Both the position numbers and the translations under genes were made by a program. This document shows, piece by piece, positions 24,868-33,707 of a DNA stretch of 47,202 bases; the stretch's first letter is position 1, and each line of letters begins with the position of its first letter. Origin of the DNA: Natrinema versiforme JCM 10478 (GTDB taxonomy: Archaea; Halobacteriota; Halobacteria; Halobacteriales; Natrialbaceae). The DNA is taken from positions 4,696 to 51,897 of the forward strand of contig NZ_AOID01000060.1 of assembly GCF_000337195.1 (NCBI RefSeq), given 5' to 3'. The notes below the pieces were generated by a model that saw only the letters and a list, made by a program, of their open reading frames with translations, searched no databases and was not told the origin of the DNA.

Positions 24868-25992
24868 ATGTCAAACAACGGTGTGAAAAAAGTCTCCATG
24901 TTTTTGCCTGCCTTAGAGATTGGTGGAGTAGAACGAATGTCCGTAAATATGTTATATGAATTAACAAAACGGGGGATAGACACTGAAGTTATCTTGGCTA
25001 GGAAAGACGGTGGTTTTAAATCTGATATCCCGGACGATACGACTCTTGTAACATTAGACTCACCAGACCCTACCAAATATACTCTTTTACCAACTTCTCC
25101 ATATTTGGCAAAACACCTAGAAAAAACTAATACTGGTAAGTTACTATCGTTCATGACTCATGCTAATATAACTTCTTTGGTTGCCGCTAAGATAGCCAAA
25201 CAAGACATCAAACTAGTAATTGGGGAGCGAAACCATCTTTCCAGAAAATTAGACCGAGAACCATGCTATAGGGCCACACCAATTAAATTCCTAATACAAA
25301 ATCTCTATCCTAAATCTGACCACATTATCACCACATCCAATGGAGTGGCTGATGATCTGAAAGGCTATCTGAAAAGGGAGACCTCCATTGACACAATTTA
25401 TAATCCCGTTGTCACAGATGATCTGATTTCTAAATCTAGAATGAATGTTGACCATGTATGGTTTAAGTCAGATGATACACCCGTGATTTTAGCAGCTGGT
25501 CGATTACATCCACAAAAGGATTTTCGAACATTAATAAGGGCATTTAATAGGGTAGTTGATAAACGAGACGCTCGATTGCTAATTCTTGGAGAAGGTCCAG
25601 AGCGGGAGAGGTTAGAATCACTCATATCGGAATTAGAGATAGAATCATTAGTTGAATTACCTGGTTCTGTAAATAATCCGTTTCGTTATATGGCAAACGC
25701 TTCTGTTTTTGTTCTTTCTTCTAAATGGGAAGGTTTTGGTAATGTGATTGTAGAAGCTATGGCTTGTGGATGTCCAGTTGTTGCAACAGATTGTCCAAGT
25801 GGTCCTGCTGAAATCCTTGAGAATGGCGAATATGGTGAACTCGTTCCAGTTAAGAGGCCAGATCTACTATCTGGTGCAATCGAAAAAACCTTAGATAACG
25901 ATAATAATAAAGATAGGATTCGAGATCGAGCTAATGATTTTACGGTTCAGGAGATCACAGATCAGTATCTTGAAGTACTTGAATTAGTATAA
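24868..25992 (+). CDS. Glycosyltransferase, GT4 type
   Basis: With the ATG at 24868 the protein is 374 residues and opens VSMFLPALEIGGVERMSVNM, the acceptor-side G-G-V-E-R loop of GT4 enzymes. Further motifs are AAGRLHPQKDFRTLIRAF (donor-phosphate loop), LILGEGPERERLE, FVLSSKWEGFGNVIVEAMA (E-x7-E) and GCPVVATDCPSGPAEIL. The set is close to that of N-acetylgalactosamine/galactosyl transferases of O-antigen loci, though the sugar is unknown. An earlier ATG at 24838 would add ten unmatched residues. It is AT-rich. A terminator-like palindrome and T-tract follow its stop. Confidence 0.9.
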   Translation: MSNNGVKKVSMFLPALEIGGVERMSVNMLYELTKRGIDTEVILARKDGGFKSDIPDDTTLVTLDSPDPTKYTLLPTSPYLAKHLEKTNTGKLLSFMTHANITSLVAAKIAKQDIKLVIGERNHLSRKLDREPCYRATPIKFLIQNLYPKSDHIITTSNGVADDLKGYLKRETSIDTIYNPVVTDDLISKSRMNVDHVWFKSDDTPVILAAGRLHPQKDFRTLIRAFNRVVDKRDARLLILGEGPERERLESLISELEIESLVELPGSVNNPFRYMANASVFVLSSKWEGFGNVIVEAMACGCPVVATDCPSGPAEILENGEYGELVPVKRPDLLSGAIEKTLDNDNNKDRIRDRANDFTVQEITDQYLEVLELV

Positions 25993-26013
25993 AAGTACAT
26001 AATGGAATGAGAT

Positions 26014-26046
26014 ATGAATTTTAAATTCATAAGCGGGTATTTTTTT
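26014..26046 (+). terminator. Palindrome plus T-tract after the GT4 gene
   Basis: A 17-base palindrome (atgaattt / aaattcat around one base) is followed ten bases later by seven T residues at 26040-26046. The position 22 bases after the stop suits transcription termination, as archaeal RNA polymerase stops at T-runs. Confidence 0.5.
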
Positions 26047-26138
26047 ATGATGGTGGCCTCTATTATTCAGTTACTACATAACCTTTGCAGACCAGTGTAA
26101 ATAGCTATTATTATTACGATTGACGGTTCAGTTAGTGT

Positions 26139-27542
26139 ATGAAGAACATCATACTTATAACAGTAGATTGCTTTCGCTACGATCGGTGTGGATTTTCCGG
26201 ACATAACCGTCCGACGACTCCAATTCTTGACGAGTTCGCTTCGGAATCTATCGTTTTTGATAGTACGTACGCTACTGGGCCCTACACGACTGAATCTTTT
26301 CCAGGAATACTGGCCGGAGAGCATTCCCACAATGGGTCGTACTATAGTGATAGTGTTGGTTGGAAGGCACTCGAAGACGATTCGGAAACCCTCGCTACTC
26401 ACCTTCGAGACCAGGGGTACGAGACGATTGCGACCCTAACGAATCCGCATCTGGTGACGGAACGAAACTTTGACAGCGGGTTCGAGTCGTTCCGAAACCT
26501 CCGGGCAGGGCCAACAGATCACTCCAAATCGTCGGACGGTGGCTTCGATTTCGCAGATCTCATGTACGACTTTCGCGAACGGATGCGCAACTACTCGTCC
26601 GTTCTCAACCCGTACACGCTCCCGTACGTCTCCTATCGGTATCTCCAGCACCTTCGAGATTGGCCGACGATTCCCGGGGAAAAACTCACAGAGGCGTTCG
26701 TCGAGGACCTCAAGAACCAGTCAGAGCCATTTTTCGCCTGGACTCACTTCATGGACCTACACGCCCCACTCAACCCGCGGTTGATCAGAGAGGGTGGACT
26801 CTGTGCAAGCGATCGGATAGTCAAACACCTCCTCTGGGACGCAGCGCGAGCCGGCCGAGTACACGAACCGCGATACGATACGATGTACGATAGTGCCCTT
26901 CGCTACGTTGACCGATGTATCGGCTCGGTCGTCGAGCACCTGAAGGCACAAGACCAGTGGGATGATACGGTGCTCATCGTGACGGGCGATCACGGAGAGG
27001 TGCTCTTCGACCGCGACGGAGTCTACGGTCACCCACGCCACCACCTGTACGACGATCTTCTCCATGTACCGCTGTTAGTCCGAATTCCTGGCGAGGACGC
27101 AAGACGAGTCTCTACGCCTTTCTCCCTCGCCTGGCTCCACGAGCTCATCGCGGAAGTCCTCGACCTCCCGGACGGTGACTTTCCGACGTTCAGCGGCAGA
27201 GAGTCAATCTTCGACCCAATGGACGATGAATCGACTCCCGTGATTTCGGACTCAATCGACGAACGCGGACATACCGTCTCCGTTCGTAATTCCCAGACAA
27301 AACTCATCAGTCACGCACCAATTGATGAGGTCGACGATTCCTCACCGTTGGCAGCACCTGACGTTGCTTTCGATTACGTCCAAGACCCGGGGGAGAGAGT
27401 ATCACTAGATGGAAACGACTACCCGGATCTCCAAGACCAGGCTAAAGGGCTTCATACTGATCCAGCGGAACTCTCGAGCATCGATGGAAAGTTCTCCGAG
27501 GACGTAGAACAACGACTGAAAGATCTTGGTTATCGGACGTAA
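26139..27542 (+). CDS. Alkaline-phosphatase-superfamily (sulfatase-like) enzyme
   Basis: The 467-residue protein starts directly at the core: NIILITVDCFRYDRCGFSGH supplies the first metal Asp (Asp10), and GPYTTESFPGILAG carries Thr50 at the nucleophile position instead of a sulfatase Cys or Ser. VLIVTGDHGEVLFDR and YGHPRHHLYDDLLHVPLLVR give the second metal site and the signature of arylsulfatase-like folds. The end is RLKDLGYRT. There is no signal peptide, so the protein is probably cytoplasmic or peripheral. It would act on phosphate or sulfate esters of glycan precursors or lipids; the substrate is unknown. It lies 43 bases upstream of a related enzyme in the same direction. GC content rises sharply from its 5' end onward. 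Confidence 0.85.
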   Translation: MKNIILITVDCFRYDRCGFSGHNRPTTPILDEFASESIVFDSTYATGPYTTESFPGILAGEHSHNGSYYSDSVGWKALEDDSETLATHLRDQGYETIATLTNPHLVTERNFDSGFESFRNLRAGPTDHSKSSDGGFDFADLMYDFRERMRNYSSVLNPYTLPYVSYRYLQHLRDWPTIPGEKLTEAFVEDLKNQSEPFFAWTHFMDLHAPLNPRLIREGGLCASDRIVKHLLWDAARAGRVHEPRYDTMYDSALRYVDRCIGSVVEHLKAQDQWDDTVLIVTGDHGEVLFDRDGVYGHPRHHLYDDLLHVPLLVRIPGEDARRVSTPFSLAWLHELIAEVLDLPDGDFPTFSGRESIFDPMDDESTPVISDSIDERGHTVSVRNSQTKLISHAPIDEVDDSSPLAAPDVAFDYVQDPGERVSLDGNDYPDLQDQAKGLHTDPAELSSIDGKFSEDVEQRLKDLGYRT

Positions 27543-27585
27543 CCATGTCGTAGAGACTATTGCAACGGTTTGAGATTTAATACAC

Positions 27586-29181
27586 ATGAACGCAGACAAC
27601 GTCATCCTCATCGGACTCGACGGCCTCGACTGGGACGAGATCGACACCTGGATCGAGGATGACACACTATCGAACCTCCGAGAGTTGCGCGAAAACGGAA
27701 CGGCCACGGACCTCTCCAGCACCCACCCTCCCTGGACTCCCTGTGCCTGGCCGTCCCTCCTCAGCGGACGGAACCCGGGCGAACACGGTGTGTTCGACTT
27801 CTTCACTAGGGACGGCTACAACAAGCGACTCATCGAGCGGCCGGACGTCGACGCACCGTACCTCTTCGAGGCGGCCGACGCCGAGAACCGAACTCCCCTC
27901 GTCATCAACTACCCGGTCACCCACCCCGCCCCGGCCCTCGAGAACGGCGCGGTCGTCCCGGGCTACCTCGCGCGCGAGGACATCACCTTTCATCCTGAAC
28001 ATCTCCGAGAGGAGTACGAGTCTGAGCATGGTGAGTACGTCATCTATCCCGAGTATGGGACTGAGGACAACGCTGTCGAGGAGTACGTCGACGTCGCTCG
28101 TCATCGCCGGAACGTAGCCCGGTTCCTCGATGAACGGTACGACTGGAACCTTATGGCCGTCCAGTTCCAGGTCACCGACTCAATCTTCCACGACCTTGAC
28201 GACCGCGAGAAGATCCGACAGATTCTCGAGGCGGTCGACGGCTTCGTTGGGGATATCATCGATCTGGCCGACGACCCGACGGTCCTCGTCGCCTCGGACC
28301 ACGGGATGGGCGACTACGACTGGACCTTCTACGTCAACTCGTGGCTCGAGGAACAGGGATACTGCGAGACGATAGAAGGAGAACCACAGTATTTCGGTCA
28401 GCAGAAGCAGGGCGTACTGAAGGGGAAGGAATCCTCGGAAACGAACCTCGGCGCTGCGGTCCGGTTAGCGGCAAAGACCTCCTCGAAAGTAGGCCTGCCA
28501 CCGCGGCGTATCCATCGTGCCCTTGATGCAGTTGGTCTCGCTCAGTTCGTGGAGCGAGTGCTCCCGGAGGACGCCCTCGTTGCAGCACAGAACGAAGTCG
28601 TCGATCACCCAAACTCGACAGCCTATCAACTCTATTTCAATAGTCTTGGCATTCACCTCAATGTCGAGGGTCGTGATCCCGATGGCATGGTATCAGAGGA
28701 TGAGTATGAAACGGTCCGTTCGAAGCTCATCGAGAAGCTAACTCGGGTGCGAGATCCGGAGGGAAATCTCGTCTTCGACGACGTTCGTCCGTGTGAAGAG
28801 GTATACGATGGTGACCATCTTGATGACGCCCCTGACATCTCCTTGTTCCCTCGGGAATATCGATACGACGTGAGTGGCTCCATACTCGATACGTTCCGTC
28901 GATATTCTCACAAGAATCATAAGCCGGACGGGATTCTTCTCTCGAACCGTCCGCTTGATACGACTGACAAACCTGAGATATACGACATTGCACCAACAGT
29001 GGCGGCAGAATTGGGAATCCCGATCGACACTCGAAACGATGGGAGAGTGCTAACCCAGCAGAATGAAGATCTGGAACGAGTGGACTGGGACGATATCGCC
29101 TCGAACTATTCGGATCGCGAATCGGATACTGACATGTCCAATGTTGAAGACCGGTTAGCAGATCTCGGGTATATGGAGTAA
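27586..29181 (+). CDS. Type I phosphodiesterase/nucleotide pyrophosphatase-like protein
   Basis: The 531-residue protein begins NVILIGLDGLDWDEID (first metal Asp12). It has Thr51 in HPPWTPCAWPSLLSG as likely nucleophile, with NPGEHGVFDFF after it, and VASDHGMGDYDWTFYVN as the second metal site. YSHKNHKPDGILL and IYDIAPTVAAELGIP are the C-terminal signature of the phosphodiesterase/phosphoglycerate-mutase-like branch. The final residues are RLADLGYME. It would hydrolyse or transfer a phosphodiester or activated phosphate group. It is in line with the 26139 gene and likely in one operon. Genes of this branch are frequent beside archaeal N-glycan transferases, but their exact reaction is not established. 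Confidence 0.86.
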   Translation: MNADNVILIGLDGLDWDEIDTWIEDDTLSNLRELRENGTATDLSSTHPPWTPCAWPSLLSGRNPGEHGVFDFFTRDGYNKRLIERPDVDAPYLFEAADAENRTPLVINYPVTHPAPALENGAVVPGYLAREDITFHPEHLREEYESEHGEYVIYPEYGTEDNAVEEYVDVARHRRNVARFLDERYDWNLMAVQFQVTDSIFHDLDDREKIRQILEAVDGFVGDIIDLADDPTVLVASDHGMGDYDWTFYVNSWLEEQGYCETIEGEPQYFGQQKQGVLKGKESSETNLGAAVRLAAKTSSKVGLPPRRIHRALDAVGLAQFVERVLPEDALVAAQNEVVDHPNSTAYQLYFNSLGIHLNVEGRDPDGMVSEDEYETVRSKLIEKLTRVRDPEGNLVFDDVRPCEEVYDGDHLDDAPDISLFPREYRYDVSGSILDTFRRYSHKNHKPDGILLSNRPLDTTDKPEIYDIAPTVAAELGIPIDTRNDGRVLTQQNEDLERVDWDDIASNYSDRESDTDMSNVEDRLADLGYME

Positions 29182-29188
29182 TCGTCTC

Positions 29189-30325
29189 TCATGTGACGTC
29201 CTGGTACACCTCGTGCGTTCGTTCCGCGACACCTTCCCAGGAGTACTCTTTTTCGACGAGGTCTCGGGCAGTTTCCCCCCACGCCCGCGTTCGGTCTGGA
29301 TTTTCTATCGCGAATCTCATTCCATCCGACAGGGCTTCGATGGAGTCTGGTGCCACAAGCTGGCCCGTTTCGCCGTGGTCAACGAACTCTTCGACCCCTT
29401 CGACCGCTCGTGCGATCACTGGTGTCCCTGCTGCCCAGGCCTCGAGTAACGTAAGCGGGTGTCCCTCCCAGGCCGATGGAAGAACGAACATCTTTGCAGA
29501 GGCGTAGTGGTGTGGCACCTCTTCGTCGGAGACTCGTCCCTCGAATGAAACGGACTCCTCTATACCGAGTGACTTTGTTTGTCGCTCGAGATCCTCCCGC
29601 TTCGGACCCTCGCCCACGATCCGAAGATTCGCATGGGGGTAATCGTTGTTCACGTCGGCAAACGCCTGAATCAGGTCGGAAACTTGCTTACGTGCAGTGA
29701 GACGTCCCAGATACAGAAAATCATCCGTTCGATTGCTATCGACCGAAAACCATTCGTAATCGACACCGTTCGGTATCGCGTGAACTGAAGGATGGTGGTC
29801 ACTGAGGAGGCCAACGTGCTCGTTATTCACCGAAATCACAGAATCGTAATCGAAGCCGAGAACGAACTGTTTCTCTATGAGCCGTTTGATACCCGAGAGA
29901 GCGGAGTTATCTCGTCCGACTCCAGTTGTTAATGCCGTTCCGTGGATAGTGAAAACAGTCGGTGTTCTGGTTGCAATTCCTGCAAGACGCGTGGGAACGG
30001 CGGGAAGAAACGTGTGTCCGTGGATAATATCGTAGTCATTGGAAAGGAGGCTAGGGAGTGGCGTTGCCATCGAGGTAATTCGTCCGATCGGATTCCAGTA
30101 TTCTGTACAGGGGGAAAGACGGTGGATCCTGACGTCCTCCGATTGATACTCCTTGTTGGTGTCGTACCGCTCACCGTCTTTCTTGAGCGCTCGAGTATAA
30201 ATATCGACTTCACAATTATAATACTTTGAGAGTGATCGGGAGAGTTCTCGAACGTGTACTGGTCCGCCACCAGTTTCTGGCCACCAATCGTCGATAACCA
30301 TCGCAACCTTCATTCTATTTGTCAT
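29189..30325 (-). CDS. Glycosyltransferase, GT4 type
   Basis: The 378-residue GT-B protein begins MKVAMVIDDWWPETGGGPVH (Met5 may be the true start), the acceptor-side loop of GT4. DIIHGHTFLPAVPTRLA and TVFTIHGTAL follow. The donor half has FLYLGRLTARKQVSDLIQAF, LRIVGEGPKREDLE, and the E-x7-E motif SAWEGHPLTLLEAWAAGTPV. It would add a sugar to a lipid-linked glycan at the cytoplasmic face. It converges with the phosphodiesterase-like gene (7 bases between stops) and is divergent from the dead glycosyltransferase at 30511. Composition is intermediate. The sugar is unknown. Confidence 0.88.
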   Translation of the reverse strand: MTNRMKVAMVIDDWWPETGGGPVHVRELSRSLSKYYNCEVDIYTRALKKDGERYDTNKEYQSEDVRIHRLSPCTEYWNPIGRITSMATPLPSLLSNDYDIIHGHTFLPAVPTRLAGIATRTPTVFTIHGTALTTGVGRDNSALSGIKRLIEKQFVLGFDYDSVISVNNEHVGLLSDHHPSVHAIPNGVDYEWFSVDSNRTDDFLYLGRLTARKQVSDLIQAFADVNNDYPHANLRIVGEGPKREDLERQTKSLGIEESVSFEGRVSDEEVPHHYASAKMFVLPSAWEGHPLTLLEAWAAGTPVIARAVEGVEEFVDHGETGQLVAPDSIEALSDGMRFAIENPDRTRAWGETARDLVEKEYSWEGVAERTHEVYQDVT

Positions 30326-30510
30326 TGTTATGCGCCAGGACTAGGATAATCCGCTCGCAAAGCGTCAAACGAGAGGGAAATTACGTGGTCCCAGCTGTCG
30401 TCCATCACTCAGGAAGGGGATACAGAGCCGGATATATCTTTACATTTCACCGACAGACCATCAGGACGCAACCAAAACCGAATTGATGTCTCCGTCGGAA
30501 CTCCCGCTCA

Positions 30511-31353
30511 ATGAATGTTGCATTCGTCTCCAACGTGGTCTACCCCTTCGTCACCGGCGGGGCCGAAAAGCGGATTCACGAAATCGGAACCTGACTCGCA
30601 GCTGAGGGCCACGACGTCACAGTATACGGTCGTCACTACTGGGACGGACCGCAAGTGATGGACTATGAGGCGCTCACTCTCTACGGAGTCGCGCCCGCCA
30701 AAGAACTCTACAAGAACGAACGACGATCGATCACCGAAGCGGTCGACTTCTCCGTGCGTTTCCTCCCTTATCTCCGACGAAACGCCGAAACTACGACGTT
30801 ATCGTTGCGTCCCTCTTCCCTATTCCCCGTTCTCGCATCGAAACTCACTACACTCGGAACGGACACGCCACTGATCACGACTTGGCACGAGGTCTGGCTC
30901 GACTACTGGGACGAGTATCTCGGTCGACTGGCTCCCTTCGGCAAGGGAGTTGAACGACTCACCGCGAAAATGCCACACCATCCGATCGCCATCTCGAGCG
31001 TCACGGCGAACCGCCTCACGGAGATCGTCCCCAACGGGATCGATGTCAAGCAGATCGAAACAACCCGACCTGCCGAAGACGGGTTCGATGTCCTCTACGC
31101 TGGCCGACTCATCGAGCACAAGAACGTCGATCTTCTTCTCGAGGCGTTCGATCGAGTCGCTGAAACCGATCCCGACATCACGCTGAGTCTCATCGACAAT
31201 GGGCCGGAACGGGACGCCCTCGAGCGACAGGCCCAAACCCTGGACCTCGCCGATCGAGTGACGATGCTCGGCTTCCTCGAGGAGTACAACGACGCACACA
31301 TGCGTGCGTCAGATATCTCCGAAACTTGTCGAGCGCCCGCTGGGCCAATGTGA
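30511..31353 (+). pseudogene. Dead tandem copy of the 31825 glycosyltransferase
   Basis: From the ATG at 30511 the text parallels the intact gene at 31825 almost block for block: NVAFVSNVVYPFVTGGAEKR, then RRSITEAVDF, TTWHEVWLDYWDEYL, DVLYAGRLIEHKNVDLLLEA and DRVTMLGFLEEYND. A TGA at 30592-30594 replaces an Arg codon after HEIGT. A short segment near 30785-30830 is out of frame: the expected YDVIVASLFP can be read in another frame. A few residues are missing before IVPNGID, and the frame fails after EEYND. The whole C-terminal part with the E-x7-E motif is gone. Duplication of the neighbour followed by decay is the evident history. Confidence 0.88.
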
Positions 31354-31722
31354 TGAGCTTGTGCTGACCGAAGGGAGATCGTCGTCGAACCCGCTATCGA
31401 AGCCGTAGACCCTCGAGACGAACGGGTTCGAGTGAAAACTACTGGTCGCAAAGCCTTCTTCCGAGAGTTGAGACGCGATCGTGTCCGTCGCGAGTCGATA
31501 ATTCGAATCGATAGCGACGTCGGGATACTCTCCCGTCAGCAGTGCCGGGACCGCCTCGCGCGTATGCGAACTCGCGCTGTAGGCCTGGGTGAACCGAATC
31601 GACTCATTGGCGAGTTCGTCCAGTACCGGCGACGTGTCCCGGTGGTAGCCATAACAGGAGAGGTGATCCGCCCGGAGAGCGTCCGCCGAAAGCAGGATCA
31701 CGTTGTCCGGTTCGACAGTCAT
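31309..31722 (-). pseudogene. Truncated sulfatase-like gene, N-terminal part only
   Basis: From the ATG at 31722 the protein opens EPDNVILLSADALRADHLSC with Asp14 as the first metal residue, and SSHTREAVPALLTG puts Thr54 at the nucleophile position, as in the other three family members here. QLSEEGFATSSFHSNPF and GFDSGFDDDLP follow, and family similarity ends near 31370 where the dead glycosyltransferase begins on the other strand. About two thirds of the gene, with the second metal site, is missing. A single deletion seems to have joined the 3' sides of two convergent genes. Confidence 0.82.
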
Positions 31723-31824
31723 TACTCGTGAGAACTGGAGGAGGGTGTTATAATTTAGACTCGAAGACAGGACGATCGGGTGACACCGTAAGGGCATTAA
31801 TATCCGCTCGACTACTAGTCAGCG

Positions 31825-32955
31825 ATGGATATCGCTTTCGTGTCCAATGTCGTGTATCCGTTCGTGACGGGGGGTGCCCAGAAGCGAATTCACGAAATCG
31901 GAACGCGACTCGTCGCAGACGGTCACGACATCACTATCTACGGCCGCCACTTCTGGGACGGGCCCGAAGAGATCACCCACGATGGCATCACGCTCCGTGC
32001 CGCCGCTCCCCCAGCGGACCTCTACACGGACAATCGCCGATCGATCACGGAAGCGATCGATTTCTCGGCTCGAGTCATCCCCACTCTCCGCCGCCACATC
32101 GACGAGCACGACGTCGTCGTCGCTTCCGTCTTTCCGTTTTTCCCAGTGCTCGCGTCGAAACTCGCAACACTCGCTACCGATACCCCGCTCGTCACCACGT
32201 GGCACGAGGTCTGGCTCGACTACTGGGACGACTACCTCGGAACCCTCGCGCCCTTCGGAAAGGCGATCGAGCGGCTCACTGCCAAGACGCCGCAGTATCC
32301 GATCGCCGTCTCGAGGGTGACGGCCGAGCGCCTCGCGTCGATCGACTCCAGTCGTGTCCGTGTCGTCCCAAACGGTATCGAAGTCGGACGCATCCAGACG
32401 ACGGAGCCCGTCGAGGACGGCTTCACCGTGCTCTTCGCCGGTCGGCTCATCGACGACAAGCACGTCGACCTCCTCCTCGAGGCCTTCGACCGCGTCGCCC
32501 ACACAGCCCCTGATGCCACGCTGGGAATCATCGGTGATGGCCCAGAACGCGACCGCCTCGAGCAACAGGTCCAAACTCTCGAGCACGCCGATCGCGTGAC
32601 GATGCTCGGCTTCCTCGAGGAATACGACGACGTGCTTGCCCACATGCGCGCAGCGGATATCTTCGCCTCACCGTCCACCCGGGAAGGATTTGGCATCACG
32701 TTCGCGGAAGCGATGGCAGCGGACTGCACCGTTATTGCAGCGGACCATTCCGAGTCTGCCGCCTCTGAAGTCATCGGCGACGCGGGGTTCCTCGCATCTC
32801 CAACTGTTGATGACGTTGCTAGTGTGCTTGAGCGCGCCCTCAAAGGTGAGCGCCCGAACACGGAACCAACGACTCGAGCTCAACGGTATGACTGGGATAC
32901 CGTCGCCGAACAGGCAGAGCAGTGTTACCGCCGGGCAATTAACAACAACTGGTAA
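31825..32955 (+). CDS. Glycosyltransferase, GT4 type
   Basis: The 376-residue protein opens DIAFVSNVVYPFVTGGAQKR, a GT4 acceptor-side loop with G-G-A-x-K-R. It continues with TTWHEVWLDYWDDYLG, VVPNGIEVGRIQ, VLFAGRLIDDKHVDLLLEAF, LGIIGDGPERDRLE and the E-x7-E motif TREGFGITFAEAMAADCTVI. The gene is GC-rich and host-like, unlike the AT-rich transferases. It is the intact member of a tandem pair whose other copy (30511) is dead. It ends two bases from the stop of the convergent HNH gene. It would extend a lipid-linked glycan; donor and acceptor are unknown. Confidence 0.9.
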   Translation: MDIAFVSNVVYPFVTGGAQKRIHEIGTRLVADGHDITIYGRHFWDGPEEITHDGITLRAAAPPADLYTDNRRSITEAIDFSARVIPTLRRHIDEHDVVVASVFPFFPVLASKLATLATDTPLVTTWHEVWLDYWDDYLGTLAPFGKAIERLTAKTPQYPIAVSRVTAERLASIDSSRVRVVPNGIEVGRIQTTEPVEDGFTVLFAGRLIDDKHVDLLLEAFDRVAHTAPDATLGIIGDGPERDRLEQQVQTLEHADRVTMLGFLEEYDDVLAHMRAADIFASPSTREGFGITFAEAMAADCTVIAADHSESAASEVIGDAGFLASPTVDDVASVLERALKGERPNTEPTTRAQRYDWDTVAEQAEQCYRRAINNNW

Positions 32956-32957
32956 CT

Positions 32958-33707
32958 TCACCTATCGTTCAAAGTGATATCCTCCTCGAAATTGGTAGTT
33001 CTGATTGTATTCTGTAGCCGTTCAAGTGTCGCCTCGACCTGATCTCGATCACCGGCCTCAAGTGTAGACTCTAACTCATCGAGACCAGTCGTCAGAGTTT
33101 GTCGAAACTCGGACAGCGTCTCCTCAAGCGACCGTCGGACTGCCTGCTCTTGCTTCCATCGGAGTCTTACTCTGTCGGCTGTCGACTTCGCCGTTGCGGG
33201 ACACACTGTTCGATACCGTCCCCCTCCCTGAGCAGTTACACAGTTCATCCGCTCGAGTTGAGAGACAAGTGATCGAACACAGTCTTCCGAGGTCTCCAGC
33301 TTTTGTGAGAGGAGATATGGGGAGAGACTTCGTTCCTTCAACACGGAGAGGATTTGAAGTGCATCGTCGCGCCCAATCTCATTCAACTGCCATTCGATAT
33401 GGGACCCTTCGAGATAGCCGTGACAGGATTCACAGACGGCAATGAGGTTCAGCTCAACGCGAGCATCTGGCTTTGAAAGATACTTTCCGGGGACGAGATG
33501 ATGGGCCTCCATCGTCAACGGATAGTTCTCGTAGTTCCCGTTGTGATTGCCACAGCGCTGGCACACGTAATTATCTCGTTCCTTAATCTCGGTGGCACGC
33601 TTTTCCCAGTCGTAACTACGTGAGGCTGGCACGTCGAACTCAACGGGATTAGTATCCACGTCTTGCTCCTCGTCCAAAACCTCCGACAGATCCCATTTCG
33701 GATTCAT
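32958..33707 (-). CDS. HNH endonuclease with winged-helix and coiled-coil tail
   Basis: The 249-residue protein has an HNH core at about residues 45-100: RDNYVCQRCGNHNG (first Cys pair), LTMEAHHLVPGKYL (catalytic His pair), and LNLIAVCESCHGYLEGSH (second Cys pair). Next, LSPYLLSQKLETSEDCVRSL and VSQLERMNCV form a winged-helix-like unit. The last 70 residues are a heptad-rich helix (LSEFRQTLTTGLDELESTLE). It would nick or cut DNA or RNA; the target is unknown. Its ATG overlaps the stop of the upstream zinc-protein gene (ATGA), so the two form a translationally coupled pair. It marks the right edge of the glycan locus. Confidence 0.85.
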   Translation of the reverse strand: MNPKWDLSEVLDEEQDVDTNPVEFDVPASRSYDWEKRATEIKERDNYVCQRCGNHNGNYENYPLTMEAHHLVPGKYLSKPDARVELNLIAVCESCHGYLEGSHIEWQLNEIGRDDALQILSVLKERSLSPYLLSQKLETSEDCVRSLVSQLERMNCVTAQGGGRYRTVCPATAKSTADRVRLRWKQEQAVRRSLEETLSEFRQTLTTGLDELESTLEAGDRDQVEATLERLQNTIRTTNFEEDITLNDR

